A DNA stretch of 60,000 nt from Symsagittifera roscoffensis (taxonomy: Eukaryota > Xenacoelomorpha > Acoela > Convolutidae), in contig NC_087067.1 of NCBI RefSeq assembly GCF_963678635.1, forward strand, positions 34,749,509 through 34,809,508. Reading direction: 5' to 3'. The position numbers and the translations under genes were made by a program. Below the pieces are notes generated by a model that was not told the origin of the DNA, ran no database searches, and saw nothing but the letters and a program-made list of their open reading frames with translations. Each line of letters opens with the position of its first letter. Within the stretch, counting starts at the first letter, position 1. Positions 9,315 to 19,100 of the stretch are shown piece by piece.

Positions 9315-12263
9315 TCACGCCAAATTTGGTTTTGCTCTTTTTATAGCAAGATTCAATCCTCCCCCGGCTTCTGTGTCCTTAGAAGTGACGATTGTTTGGC
9401 TCTTCTGAAAGCGCTCTATTGGGTCCATTTCATTTGCGATTTCCATTTCTCCTTGGAGTTCGTCCTCCGATTCCAACTCCTCTAGTAGTTCTGGAGAACT
9501 GATTCGTTTGAACTTTTTTGTAGGTTCCGACGATGGACTTTTACTTTTGCTTCTCTGTTTTTCTTGTGTAAGTACGGTTTTTGATTGAGCTATGTCCGAT
9601 TTTCTATAGATCGAACCGGCCGATGTCTTAATTGTTGATTCCGTTTCTGAAGCTATTTTCCCCTTTAGTGGTCTGGTTAGGGCTTGTCCGCTTTTCCTTA
9701 GGGGGTCCTTTCTAAGTATTGTCTTGGGTGGTGACTTGCATTGGTTTTCTACTTTATCTTCCACAAATCCTTTTTCCCAAGAGTAAATCATTTCTTTTCG
9801 AAGGTCGGGATTGAGTTGACCTGTCTCGTCCACTAATTTCCTGATGTCATTTTTAGCTGCGTCCCTTCTTTCGTAGTTCCAGCGGGCGTTCGCTTCCAAC
9901 AATTCCTTTAGGGCTTTGGCTCTTTCTTTGTCTCTGTCCGATGTTATCTGCTGCTTGTGCAGTGGGCTTGTATCCCTGCTCAGTTGTCCCTTGCGCACTA
10001 TCTTGAGATTCTCTCTTGACTGGTCAATCCTCCTTTTCATTTGAGACGCAGTCAGTGCTGAGCGTTCCAAGTGTTGTTTGTCTAAAGAATCAGAATTATT
10101 TAAAAACCTATCCCTCACAATTTTAAATTCTGTTTTTGGTAGTCTGCCGAAATGTGCTTGGAACGGGGATACTTGAATTGTTTTCTGCTTGTTCCATCGT
10201 AAATCTCGCATTATAATACTGAGACATAATTTGATTGATTTATTATTTTCATCGAGCATCATCACTCCCAGTCTTCTCTTTATTGTTTGAATTGTACGTT
10301 CAACCAACCCACAACCTCTGTGATCCCCCACCGGACAGAATTTTTGCTCGATATTGAGTTCCGAACAAAATTTTTTTAGAGTTTTACTCTTAAAGCCTGA
10401 AAATTGATCCGAACGAATTGATTCAGGGACTCCATGAGTGTCGATATACGATCTCAAGAATTTTACTGTGCTTTTTCCGCTTGTGGATTTTGTAACCTTC
10501 ACAGATGGAAATTTTGAGAATCGATCAATAGCTACTAAAAGATAGATTTTTTTTCCTTTTTGATTTTCTATAGGCCCCGCATAGTCTAGTTGTACCTCCT
10601 GTCCCGGCTGCGTGAGCAGTGGTAGTGGTTTTGACGAATTTTTCGAAATAAGGTATTTTACATTCTTACCATATCTGGTACAACTACGGCACTCCTCTGC
10701 CAAATTCACGATGTCCTTATTCATGTGTGGCCACCACAGATATTGCGCTGCTCCCAACATCGCTTCCTGTCCTGGGTGTCCCCGATGTATTCGTTTCAGG
10801 ACAGCTTGTCGTAGTTGAACTGGTACTGCTAGCCGATTATTCACCAAGATGCAGTCGTCCTGAACTGCCATCTGCGACCACAACGGATTTGTATAGGGTC
10901 CCATCAGTTCGAATCCTTGTTTGTCCCCTCTCTCTATCACTCTCCTGAGGCGGTCCATCCACGTGTCTTCTGTGGTCAGTTCTGCTAGTAAGTTTTTGTC
11001 GAACAGTTTTGCGAGGTTGTCCAGAGTCTCTATTTGTTGCTGCTTTTGCAGCCTTAACTTTCCTAGACCCTTTGGCGGTTGGATTGAGCACACTTCCTCC
11101 TCACTCTCCGCCTCTTCTGTGGTTGTTAGGTCGACTTCTATTACGTTCACCTCATTGAGTTTTCGTTCTGTCGATGCGATCGGTTTTGACGATGTTGGAT
11201 TGAATTCGTCTTCCAGATTTTCTCTGACTTCTTGAGTATCGGCCACCAGTTCTCGATTTTCCTGAACATTGTTTTCTCCGCCTATTAGTTGCCAGAAAGA
11301 GAGCAATCTTTGGTCCGCTATTTGTTGTTGTTCCGGTTCCAGCGACCATTTTACTCGTTGTTGTTGACGTGTTTCGCTGTCTGAGCTGTCCCTATTTTTT
11401 CTTCCTCCTCGTATAATCTTTCTTGTACGTTGTACTGTCTCTGTGATTTCCTCTTCTCCCGAGAGTTCGTTGTTGGTGGAAAATGATCGGTTCCACTTTG
11501 GGTCCATTAAGCTTTCTTCACGCTCCTCATTCCGCCAATCTTGTGGTGAGCTGGACCACCAGTCGTATGTTTTGTTTGTATTTTCTGACATCTCGATTCT
11601 TGAGTCTGTTTTTTCTATTTTTTTCGGTACTGGTCGTTTTTTTATTTTGCAATTTTTTGAGACTGACTGTTTGCTGGGTTGATTTGACGAAAAAGTGATT
11701 TGTTTCTGTTGAACTGTTGTGTTTAGCTGTTTTTGCAGTCGTGGAAACTTTTTTCTCTCGTTCCGGTCGAGCTTTGTTCGGTTTTGACCGTTTTGGTTGC
11801 TATAGCAACCATTACTTGATGACTGTTTCCTAACATTCCTTCTAGAACATTCTAGAACGTTTTCGTTCCGGTTGAGCGAACTTGAATCTTTAAGCCTACT
11901 GTTCCAGCAGTCGAACGCTTCATGAAAGGAGTTTATCGTAGCTACTACAAACTTTTCGTCTAATTCTGATTCGGGCCAGGGATCATTGAAAGGATCACGC
12001 GATAAATAATCAACTATGCCCATGTCCCTCCCCGGAATGTGAACTATGTTGAACTGATACGGCAGTAACCGGTCAACCCACCGGGTTAAGCGTGACTGAT
12101 AGGTCTTGTTTGATTGATTAACATCCAATGCTGTTGTAAGAGCTTTATGGTCAGTTGCGATGGTAAATGGTTTCCCCAGAAGATAGTGTTTATATCTGTC
12201 TACTGCCCAAACAACTGCCAATAGTTCCAACTCATTTGTTGAATATTTTTTTTTCTTGAGCAT
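9315..12263 (-). CDS. M1 Pol part 2: RNase H (C-terminal part), integrase, basic tail
   Basis: The frame starts in the A9 run and reads STNELELLAVVWAVDRYKHY then TDHKALTTAL, the C-terminal half of gypsy RNase H; its N-terminal DASHDGLGSTLEQ lies in the preceding frame. After a ~280-residue spacer rich in N, Q, R, K and S comes integrase. The HHCC zinc finger (HRGHPGQEAM ... CRSCTRYGKN) is at about 10670-10800. The catalytic core has LDYAGPI, SDQFSGF and GLVERTIQ at about 10260-10590. A long basic tail follows to a TGA at 9315. Integrase inserts the cDNA copy into the genome. Truncation at 9315 may be bypassed, because the same frame stays open beyond it. Confidence 0.9.
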   Translation of the reverse strand: MLKKKKYSTNELELLAVVWAVDRYKHYLLGKPFTIATDHKALTTALDVNQSNKTYQSRLTRWVDRLLPYQFNIVHIPGRDMGIVDYLSRDPFNDPWPESELDEKFVVATINSFHEAFDCWNSRLKDSSSLNRNENVLECSRRNVRKQSSSNGCYSNQNGQNRTKLDRNERKKFPRLQKQLNTTVQQKQITFSSNQPSKQSVSKNCKIKKRPVPKKIEKTDSRIEMSENTNKTYDWWSSSPQDWRNEEREESLMDPKWNRSFSTNNELSGEEEITETVQRTRKIIRGGRKNRDSSDSETRQQQRVKWSLEPEQQQIADQRLLSFWQLIGGENNVQENRELVADTQEVRENLEDEFNPTSSKPIASTERKLNEVNVIEVDLTTTEEAESEEEVCSIQPPKGLGKLRLQKQQQIETLDNLAKLFDKNLLAELTTEDTWMDRLRRVIERGDKQGFELMGPYTNPLWSQMAVQDDCILVNNRLAVPVQLRQAVLKRIHRGHPGQEAMLGAAQYLWWPHMNKDIVNLAEECRSCTRYGKNVKYLISKNSSKPLPLLTQPGQEVQLDYAGPIENQKGKKIYLLVAIDRFSKFPSVKVTKSTSGKSTVKFLRSYIDTHGVPESIRSDQFSGFKSKTLKKFCSELNIEQKFCPVGDHRGCGLVERTIQTIKRRLGVMMLDENNKSIKLCLSIIMRDLRWNKQKTIQVSPFQAHFGRLPKTEFKIVRDRFLNNSDSLDKQHLERSALTASQMKRRIDQSRENLKIVRKGQLSRDTSPLHKQQITSDRDKERAKALKELLEANARWNYERRDAAKNDIRKLVDETGQLNPDLRKEMIYSWEKGFVEDKVENQCKSPPKTILRKDPLRKSGQALTRPLKGKIASETESTIKTSAGSIYRKSDIAQSKTVLTQEKQRSKSKSPSSEPTKKFKRISSPELLEELESEDELQGEMEIANEMDPIERFQKSQTIVTSKDTEAGGGLNLAIKRAKPNLA

Positions 12264-14340
12264 TTAGGTATCGAGATGCGAACGAAATTGGGACCCACAA
12301 CCCTTCATCATTTTGTTGTTCTAAAGTGGACCCTAGTCCATCATGGCTAGCATCGCACTTAACTCGTGTTTGTCGATTTGTATCATAATAATGCACTTTC
12401 GTAATATTTGCCACAGCTCCTTTTATAGCATTAAATGCTTCTGTGTGAACATCCCCCCACTCGAATTTTTTCACCGGGAGTTTCATGTTTTTTAACTTTT
12501 TCTTTTGATTTTCTTCTTTAAGAAGAGGTCTTAATTTTTCTGTCAGACTTGCTACGTTAGGTATAAATTTTGCTAGATGATTTATGCTTCCTAGAAATGA
12601 CCTTAGTTGTTTTAGGGATTTCGGCGGGTTCAAGTTTACTACCGCTTCCGTTTTAGTGATCTTCGGTCTAACTCCTTCTTCTGAGAGATGATGACCCAAC
12701 CAATTCACTTCTTGTTTAAAAAATTCACATTTTGATAGTTTCAGTGCCAAATTTTCCGCATCCAATTTCTTTAATACTGCTTCTACTAGGTTGGCATGTT
12801 CGGTTTCACTTCCCTTTGACACAATAAGTATGTCATCCAGGAAACAGAATGTGTTTTTAGCATGATTGATGGTTCTATCCATAGCCTTTTGAAATTCAGC
12901 TGGCATATCTGCTAGTCCGTAGAATCCTGTCAAGAATCTGTAAGTTCCGGTTGCTTTTCCGCCCACAATGTTAAAATTACATTGCCTAGCTGTATCCGCA
13001 GCCAATTTTAGTTGACTGTACGCATATTTCAAATCTAACACCGAAAAATATAGCGTACCCTTTTTGTTTTCGGTTACAATCTGGCTTACCCCATCAATAA
13101 GTTCGTCTACGTTCGGCATTTGGTATTTGTTTTTAAACAATTGTCTATTGATTGGTTTCGCGTCCATTGCCAATTTTATTGAGTCGTCCTTCTTTACTGT
13201 TATCACAATCGGGGCGATAAAGCAATCACTTGTACACTTATCAAGTTTTGTTATATGACCTTCTGTCAATAACTTCTCGATTTCTTTTTCGACTTTATCT
13301 TGTATATGAATTGGGATTCTTCTCCCCTTTTCTTGTATCGGACATAGTGGGTATTTGAATTTTGAACTGGCGATGTGGTTTTTAGAAATGCCTTGCCTTT
13401 CAAATAAGTTCTTAAATTTATTGAAAAATTTTTCTTTCCAACCTTCCGACTGCTCGCACATGAGCACGTCAAACCTGGTGAGTTCTTTTGGCGCTGTTCT
13501 TTGTGTAGTCACTATTCCCACTTGTCCTTGCAAGTCTAATCCCATGATGCATCTAGTTTTTCGCTCTGATACCAGAAAGGTTGCGCCCTTAACTTCCCAG
13601 CCCGCTGACCTCAGATTGGTTTTTAGGGCTCCCAGGATACTGATCGGTTGTTTGTTGTAGTCCACAAATTTGGTTTGTAAATTCAATTTGTCGGACGGTA
13701 TGAATCTCACTTTGTTTGATTTTTCCATGATTTCTTTCGTCGTTGCCCAGTTAAGAAATGAAACAGGACTACCAGTATCCACTGTTAGTTGAATAATCTG
13801 GTTATCTATTCGTACCATAGCCTTTAGTGACTTTACGCGGTTCAATGTTGGATCTCGAATAGAGTCTATTTTCTGAACTCTAACCACTTTTCCGTTTGTT
13901 TCTTTTCTCATTTCATTGATTCGATCTTTCACATATTTTGAAACTCGTTCATTTTCCGGTAAATGGGTATGTATCAACATGACTTCAAATTCACTACATG
14001 ACCCAACACCTTCACTGATCTGGTCGCATTCCACTATCGATTCTTCCGAATCTTCCGCAATTTCACTTACTTGTTGTGATCTGCACATTTTAGCGAAATG
14101 ATTCGGTTTACCACAGTTTTTACAGTCCTTTCCCATCGCTGGACAGTTTTTTAGGTGTCCTTGTTCAAACATCCTTCCACATCTATTACATGGTTTCGTT
14201 TTCGTGTTTTGATTTTTGTTATTATTCTGTCTGTTATTATTTTCTCTTCTATTTGGAGTTTTGGTTTTCCCCCCCAAATTTCGTACTGCCATTACAGGTT
14301 CCTGTTTTATTCTTACACCCGATGTGTAATTGCTACTTGA
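12232..14340 (-). CDS. M1 Pol part 1: nucleocapsid-like knuckles, protease, reverse transcriptase
   Basis: In frame with gag but separated by a single TGA (14341-14343), it runs about 702 codons; the first ATG is at 14292. Two cysteine knuckles lie at about 14060-14200 (CNRCGRMFEQGHLKNCP and CKNCGKPNHFAKMC). The aspartic protease box VDTGSPVSFLN is near 13755-13790. RT motifs include LDLKYAYSQLKL, GFYGLADMPAEFQKAMD and the catalytic FLDDILIV near 12825-12850. The start of RNase H (CDASHDGLGSTLEQ) follows. The frame ends just past ASRYLNAQEKK where a run of nine A residues shifts reading; eight A would join it to the downstream frame. All catalytic motifs are intact. Confidence 0.92.
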   Translation of the reverse strand, partial: SSSNYTSGVRIKQEPVMAVRNLGGKTKTPNRRENNNRQNNNKNQNTKTKPCNRCGRMFEQGHLKNCPAMGKDCKNCGKPNHFAKMCRSQQVSEIAEDSEESIVECDQISEGVGSCSEFEVMLIHTHLPENERVSKYVKDRINEMRKETNGKVVRVQKIDSIRDPTLNRVKSLKAMVRIDNQIIQLTVDTGSPVSFLNWATTKEIMEKSNKVRFIPSDKLNLQTKFVDYNKQPISILGALKTNLRSAGWEVKGATFLVSERKTRCIMGLDLQGQVGIVTTQRTAPKELTRFDVLMCEQSEGWKEKFFNKFKNLFERQGISKNHIASSKFKYPLCPIQEKGRRIPIHIQDKVEKEIEKLLTEGHITKLDKCTSDCFIAPIVITVKKDDSIKLAMDAKPINRQLFKNKYQMPNVDELIDGVSQIVTENKKGTLYFSVLDLKYAYSQLKLAADTARQCNFNIVGGKATGTYRFLTGFYGLADMPAEFQKAMDRTINHAKNTFCFLDDILIVSKGSETEHANLVEAVLKKLDAENLALKLSKCEFFKQEVNWLGHHLSEEGVRPKITKTEAVVNLNPPKSLKQLRSFLGSINHLAKFIPNVASLTEKLRPLLKEENQKKKLKNMKLPVKKFEWGDVHTEAFNAIKGAVANITKVHYYDTNRQTRVKCDASHDGLGSTLEQQNDEGLWVPISFASRYLNAQEKKIFNK

Positions 14341-15138
14341 TCATCCTGCAGCCGCAGCATTAGTCTTTTGAAATGCCATTGTGGTTAACTTGCTATGTTC
14401 GAATTTTATAGCTCTTTTTAGAACTTCCTCTGGATCCAGAGTTTCGAATGTCAACGTATCCTGTAATGTCATGTTCTTCATCTTCGAGATGAATAAGTCT
14501 CGCACTTTTTCATTTTCCAATGTTCCTAGTTCTGATCTGGCTGCCTGAGCAGTTAACGCTGCGTGAAATGATTCTAGAGATTCTCCAGATTCTTGCATTC
14601 TCGTAAATAACTTGTATCTCTCGTAGGTTACACATTTCACTTTTTGAAACGAGACTTCTGCCAGATCTGTTACTTCTCTGAACGTCATTTTTGATATTTC
14701 TGCGTGCGGATTCTTCTGTAGGAATCTTTTCTTTCCCTCAGTGCCCAAAGATAGAAATAGTCGTGACACCAGTTTCTTTTGTACTTCGTTGTAGAAGACA
14801 TTGTGTCCAACTCTTGGGCCTCTTGTTCTTTTCTCTTCGTTCTCCAATGCTACTCTGTCTCTTGCTAGTTTATCTCTAAGGATTCTAGCGTTCCTCGCAT
14901 CTTCGTTCTCCCCATCCCTGGGCGTTTCCGGGCGTGGTGGTGGTTCCTCTAATATGTCTTTTGGTTCTTCCAAAATAATCTCTGGGTTCACATTTTCTTT
15001 TACCGTAACCGCCATGAGAAATTGTTCGAACCAAATTTTAAATTGCCACGGAGGGTCTAAATTCGCTGATGCCCAAAATACCGGGATTCCCATATCCGTT
15101 CTGTTGTCTTGAGCTGCGAATCCTGCTGGCTGCGCCAT
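14341..15138 (-). CDS. M1 Gag
   Basis: 265 codons from MAQPAGFAAQ to ...NAAAAG-TGA. The ATG uses the last base of the 5' LTR (15138) plus the first two bases of the primer-binding site, so the primer site is translated as the Gag N terminus. An upstream in-frame ATG at 15183 would lie inside the LTR. The middle carries a charged linker (EEPPPRPETPRDGENEDARN) and a helical capsid-like block from VFYNEVQKKLVSRLFLSLG to FEHSKLTTM. There is no zinc knuckle before the stop; the knuckles lie beyond the TGA in the pol frame. The same architecture is visible, decayed, in M2 and in the older copy near 45.6 kb. Confidence 0.88.
   Translation of the reverse strand: MAQPAGFAAQDNRTDMGIPVFWASANLDPPWQFKIWFEQFLMAVTVKENVNPEIILEEPKDILEEPPPRPETPRDGENEDARNARILRDKLARDRVALENEEKRTRGPRVGHNVFYNEVQKKLVSRLFLSLGTEGKKRFLQKNPHAEISKMTFREVTDLAEVSFQKVKCVTYERYKLFTRMQESGESLESFHAALTAQAARSELGTLENEKVRDLFISKMKNMTLQDTLTFETLDPEEVLKRAIKFEHSKLTTMAFQKTNAAAAG
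15117..15137 (-). other. M1 primer-binding site (tRNA-Ser type)
   Basis: Directly after the LTR the minus strand reads TGGCGCAGCCAGCAGG and continues ATTCG. Its complement has the form of a tRNA 3' end: T-loop TTCGAAT side, T-stem CCTGC, acceptor TGGCTGC, discriminator G, then CCA. It matches the serine tRNA pattern I know from other animals. About 21 nt can pair. Confidence 0.75.
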
Positions 15139-15396
15139 GTGATATGCGTTGCGATAACAAATTGAAAACAAGTTGGAATTCAATACTTTATTTAGAAGAT
15201 TGAATTTAGATTTTCTCTTTTCTTTGTTTTCTTATGTACTGAGAGATAGATCGTTGTTAAGTACTCTGATCTCTCACTTAGTCTCAGTGTCATCACTTAT
15301 GTATGACCTTGAGCGTACCATAAAATAATGATTTAACACCAGAGGTTGGCTGTACATCCGTATAGTGAGTACTGCTACTGCAGTAGCGGTATGACA
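15138..15396 (-). repeat. 5' LTR of M1
   Basis: 259 bp, almost identical to 8195-8453. Polyadenylation signal at plus-strand 15187-15192. Confidence 0.95.
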
Positions 15397-15540
15397 TCGA
15401 CCAAGGGGCGGATTCAGGAGAGGGACGACTTTCTTCTTTTGGTTTTACGGATTCGATTCTCTCACCAACCAAAGGCAACCAACTTTGGTATTAGTTTATG
15501 GCATCCATTTTAGGCCAAAGAATCCTAAAAGTTTTATACA

Positions 15541-15868
15541 GGTGCCTTTGGCGCCAATATATACTAACTTTGAAGCGGAGCGTCAAAATTTCCAAGAAGT
15601 GCTCAAAAACCGCTTTTCAAAATAGAAGCCTTACAGTGTTCTAGGAGTGCGCAAAAAATCGAAATTGTTTTGAAAAGCCGTTTTTGAGCACTTTATGGAA
15701 AATTTTGACCAAAAATAGCGTTGTTGCAGCGCTACAGGTAAATTTTTGATAAAGTAGGTCAAAAATGCCGTTTTTGGGGCCTTTTGGACATTTTTTGACT
15801 AAAATATTTTATTGTTTCGGCGTGCGCTCCCCCTTCAAAATTAGTATATATTGGCGCCAAAGCGCCTT
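15541..15868. mobile_element. Fold-back MITE, about 330 bp
   Basis: The ends are near-perfect inverted repeats: CTTTGGCGCCAATATATACT at 15546-15565 mirrored at about 15842-15864, extending inward through TTTGAAG. A second inner inverted pair (AAGTGCTCAAAAAC...TTTTCAAAA at about 15597-15622 and 15669-15694) has one mismatch in 26. Most of the element can fold into a hairpin. No coding frame. The target duplication is unclear. A degenerate relative of the inner part is at 16920-17000. Confidence 0.75.
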
Positions 15869-16142
15869 TAGACAAATTTTAGGGTTGGTCGTCGAAATTG
15901 GATGTCATAAAATACTACCAAAAGGAAACCTTATCCTCCCCCCCCCCCCTAAATCTCAGTAATATAGACAGTAATATCTCGAGCCACCAAGATTCACAGG
16001 TCTATCTTGGTGACAGATTTAAAGCAACTGACTCTCAATAGGTTAACTCACGCAATGGTCATGGTCTACTCAAGGTTGCAACCGTCTCAAGATCAAAAAA
16101 ATTGGTTATGTAACCATTTAAAATAATTTATTTGGTTCCTAC

Positions 16143-19100
16143 CTTTCGGACATTTTTCCAGTTTGACATATTGGTGGTGTGACTCCGGCAACTTGGGGCA
16201 GTCTCTAGGCACCACACTGGCCATGTAACTTTTGGATAATCTGTTCGTCTTGAGGATGACCACGAGACACTCCTGGTATAGTATGAAGTCGGCAAAGTAG
16301 GCGTTGTCTGAACAGAAACGGGCCAGGCCATTTATTCCAATCATGATCAACGTACCGTAAGGATATGAAATAAATCGTGTAACAAGTTAAAAACAACTTT
16401 TCACATTTTTTTTCAGTTGGAGACTTCTTGAGCCAAACATAATTGTTGATGAAAAAGTCACGTTCTGAAGAAGGAATGAAACTTCCTGAACCGTAGATCA
16501 ACACATTTGGGTTGTATGTATCATGTATTCGACTGTCTATAATTATGTATAGATTGAATTACTCAAAGAACTGATTCTGTCTCCCTTAGAGTAGACTTCT
16601 GCAGTCCCGGTGGACTCGGAGTCGTCAACGCTCTCTTCTCGGACTCTGATCTCCACAGGAGATAGACAAGACGAAAACTCCAACAAGACAGTGGACTGCT
16701 GCAAGCAGAAAATTTTCATAGCAACCAACATACCAAAAAAAGCTCCAGTTTTGTTGCGTAACTAGGGGCGATCGCAGCTTTTCCCTCAATTCCGGTTGCC
16801 ATTTTTTTTTTCAAATTTTTTTTGTAAAAATTAGTTACTGGTGCTATTTTACAACGTCCATTTTTGATTGATCAACCCAAAAATTTTTAAAGCCGTGTCG
16901 CCACCTATTTTACCATATTTACGGGGGGAGCGGGCACCGAAAAACTGCAATTTTTTGGTAGAAGCTCACCAAAACTGCTCAAAAACGCCTTTTTTTCGCC
17001 TGCTGCCCAAAAATTACTGGCAAAATACGTCTTTGGGGGATCTTGTTGAGCTAAAAAAAAAGGTCATTTTCAATCCCTGTGCACGCTGATCTACCTCAGA
17101 ATTTGACTCACCAACATTTATTTTCCAGGTTTTGCAAAATTAAAGTATCATCAAATCAAATTCAGTCTTCGTTCTTCATTTTATGGAGTAGAAAAGTGAG
17201 TATTTTTAAAAAACGGGGGTGTCCTTTTTGCATGTATAATAGAGGCTGTTCGTCACTCACCTGTCTGTATCTGGCGCTTTTTGTGCATGTCATCCCATTG
17301 CACAGTCTGTTCGATTGACACAAAAGGGAGGCAGAGCCGGCTGGAGGAATTTTGAATTTCGAAGAGGCGTCTTTCCATTTATGACAAGTGCTACTCGTCG
17401 ATATACTTCCTTAGTTTCACATAAGCAAAACGCAGATACACATGACGACAAAATAACATGACCACCTATATGTCAGTGGTTTCGGTATTATCAAGTGGTG
17501 GATATTTTTGTCCACTCATAGTCTTAACCAATAAATCTGTTTGAACTTTCGCCCGAGTAAAATCTCTAATTTTGTTACTTTCTTTCCTGGACAGATAAAT
17601 TGAACATTTGTTTTGGTGATTTCACCTTAAATTAAAAAGAAAAACAAAAGTTCTAAAACTAAAAAAGCATTGCTCCACTTACGTTCGCATTGTGAGTTTC
17701 CGATCGGCAATGCTTCCACTTGACGAATCAGTTCACTATTTTTGTGTTTGAAAAATATCTGTAACAGAATTCAATTTGCCCTACATATGTACTCTTCTTC
17801 GCACCTGCTAATCAGAGTATGCTTATAAGTTTAATCATGCCTCACCGACAGATAGCGCTGTTCGCCTTCGGATTCGTCGAGGTTTGAGGATGATGATGAG
17901 TAATTGAATATTTTGACAGGGGTGGTTGCCACAACGGGCAAAATTGACAGAGAGTCTACCACTGTGATTTCACTGGAAGATGTTTCTGATACTGAAAAAA
18001 TACAGCAATTTTGTTCAACAAGAGTTTTTGCACAGCTAAATTTTAGTCACCAAGGTGTATGCATGCTAAAACTTTTTTGATTTTTTGAGTCTTATGGTCT
18101 GTTTTTGAGCTTTTAACGTGAATTGCGCAAAATCATTTGCATCAACTTTGTAAGCAGATGCTTTATAGGCATTTCGATCAATCTCAATTTATTAGTATAG
18201 TGGTAAAATGTTCTTTTTGATAGCGTCAGATCGTGAATTCGATTCCATGCAATGGCAAGGATAACGTGAAAGGATGAGCACTCACTTGACCTCTAGCTTC
18301 AGGTATACCAAAACCTGACTAATTTCAGCTGCATAAAATGTACCACGTGAAAGTACGAGACGCAAAAATAAGAGCTTAAATCAACAAAATAACTGTGGAA
18401 TGTTGGGTAAAGATAAAAAGAGTTTCATTTAAAATAATGAATAAAACTGGCGACAAACATAACCCCCATAATGAATTTAAATGGCTCATCTAGTCAAGAA
18501 ATTGGCTTTTTTTGAATTCTAATTGGTCATTTTCAAGATTCAAAAATCCACTATTATCCATTATAATCGATCTTAATCCGCCTTTTGTTTCAATTTTATC
18601 GATTGTTTTTAATCATAAAGTGTGAAAGGATGAGCAAGCACCTGGTCTTCAAGTCTACCACGACCCGACTAACTTCACTGCATTAATTGTAACACGCGAA
18701 AAAAGAACTCTGGAATGTTGAGAATAAATAAAAGGGGTTTCATTTAAAATGAGGGATTAAATTGGCAATAAACTTAACTCAAAAATTGATTTTATTGGCT
18801 CATCTAACCATGAAAATGGAACTTCAGTGGATTCTAAACGAATAATTTCAAGATTCAAAAATCCATTATAATGCATCAAAAACTACTATAATCCATTTTT
18901 TGTTTCAAAATTATCGAATGTTTGAACTATTAAAATCATGAACATCGATTTAATTAGCAAAAATGATATGTTTCTGCGAAACTAAAACCCGAACGAACAT
19001 GTACGACCCCACGTCCCCAAAATTCAACATCCGCATTTACTTTTCCGACCCCCCTATCCTCCACCTTTTCCAAACCTTACCTCCACACTCAGCCTTCTAA

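Larger units (their letters stand above)
8190..15401 (-). mobile_element. Young Ty3/gypsy LTR retrotransposon M1
   Basis: The element occupies 8195-15396 (7202 bp) on the minus strand, flanked by the perfect 5-bp duplication TCGAC at 8190-8194 and 15397-15401. Its 259-bp LTRs differ at one position that I can see (T/A near 8213 and 15156), so insertion is recent. Order along the minus strand: LTR, primer-binding site complementary to a tRNA-Ser 3' end, gag, in-frame TGA, zinc knuckles-protease-RT, a one-base break in an A9 run, RNase H-integrase, second in-frame TGA, charged tail, purine tract, LTR. The gypsy order RT-RNase H-integrase and the tRNA-Ser primer fit the Mag-like branch of Metaviridae, from recall. 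Confidence 0.95.

Noticed and set aside
9003-9408. Plus-strand frames opposite the M1 tail
   Set aside because: They are the complement of the continuous minus-strand frame that extends through the TGA at 9315.
8190-15401. Host UGA reassignment to explain two in-frame TGA codons in M1
   Set aside because: The long gag-pol and env frames contain no unexplained TGA and terminate normally; the TGA in M2 sits where M1 has an Arg codon, which CpG decay explains.
18190-18256. Functional tRNA gene
   Set aside because: Acceptor and anticodon stems do not form and the anticodon arm is T-rich; only box-like motifs remain.
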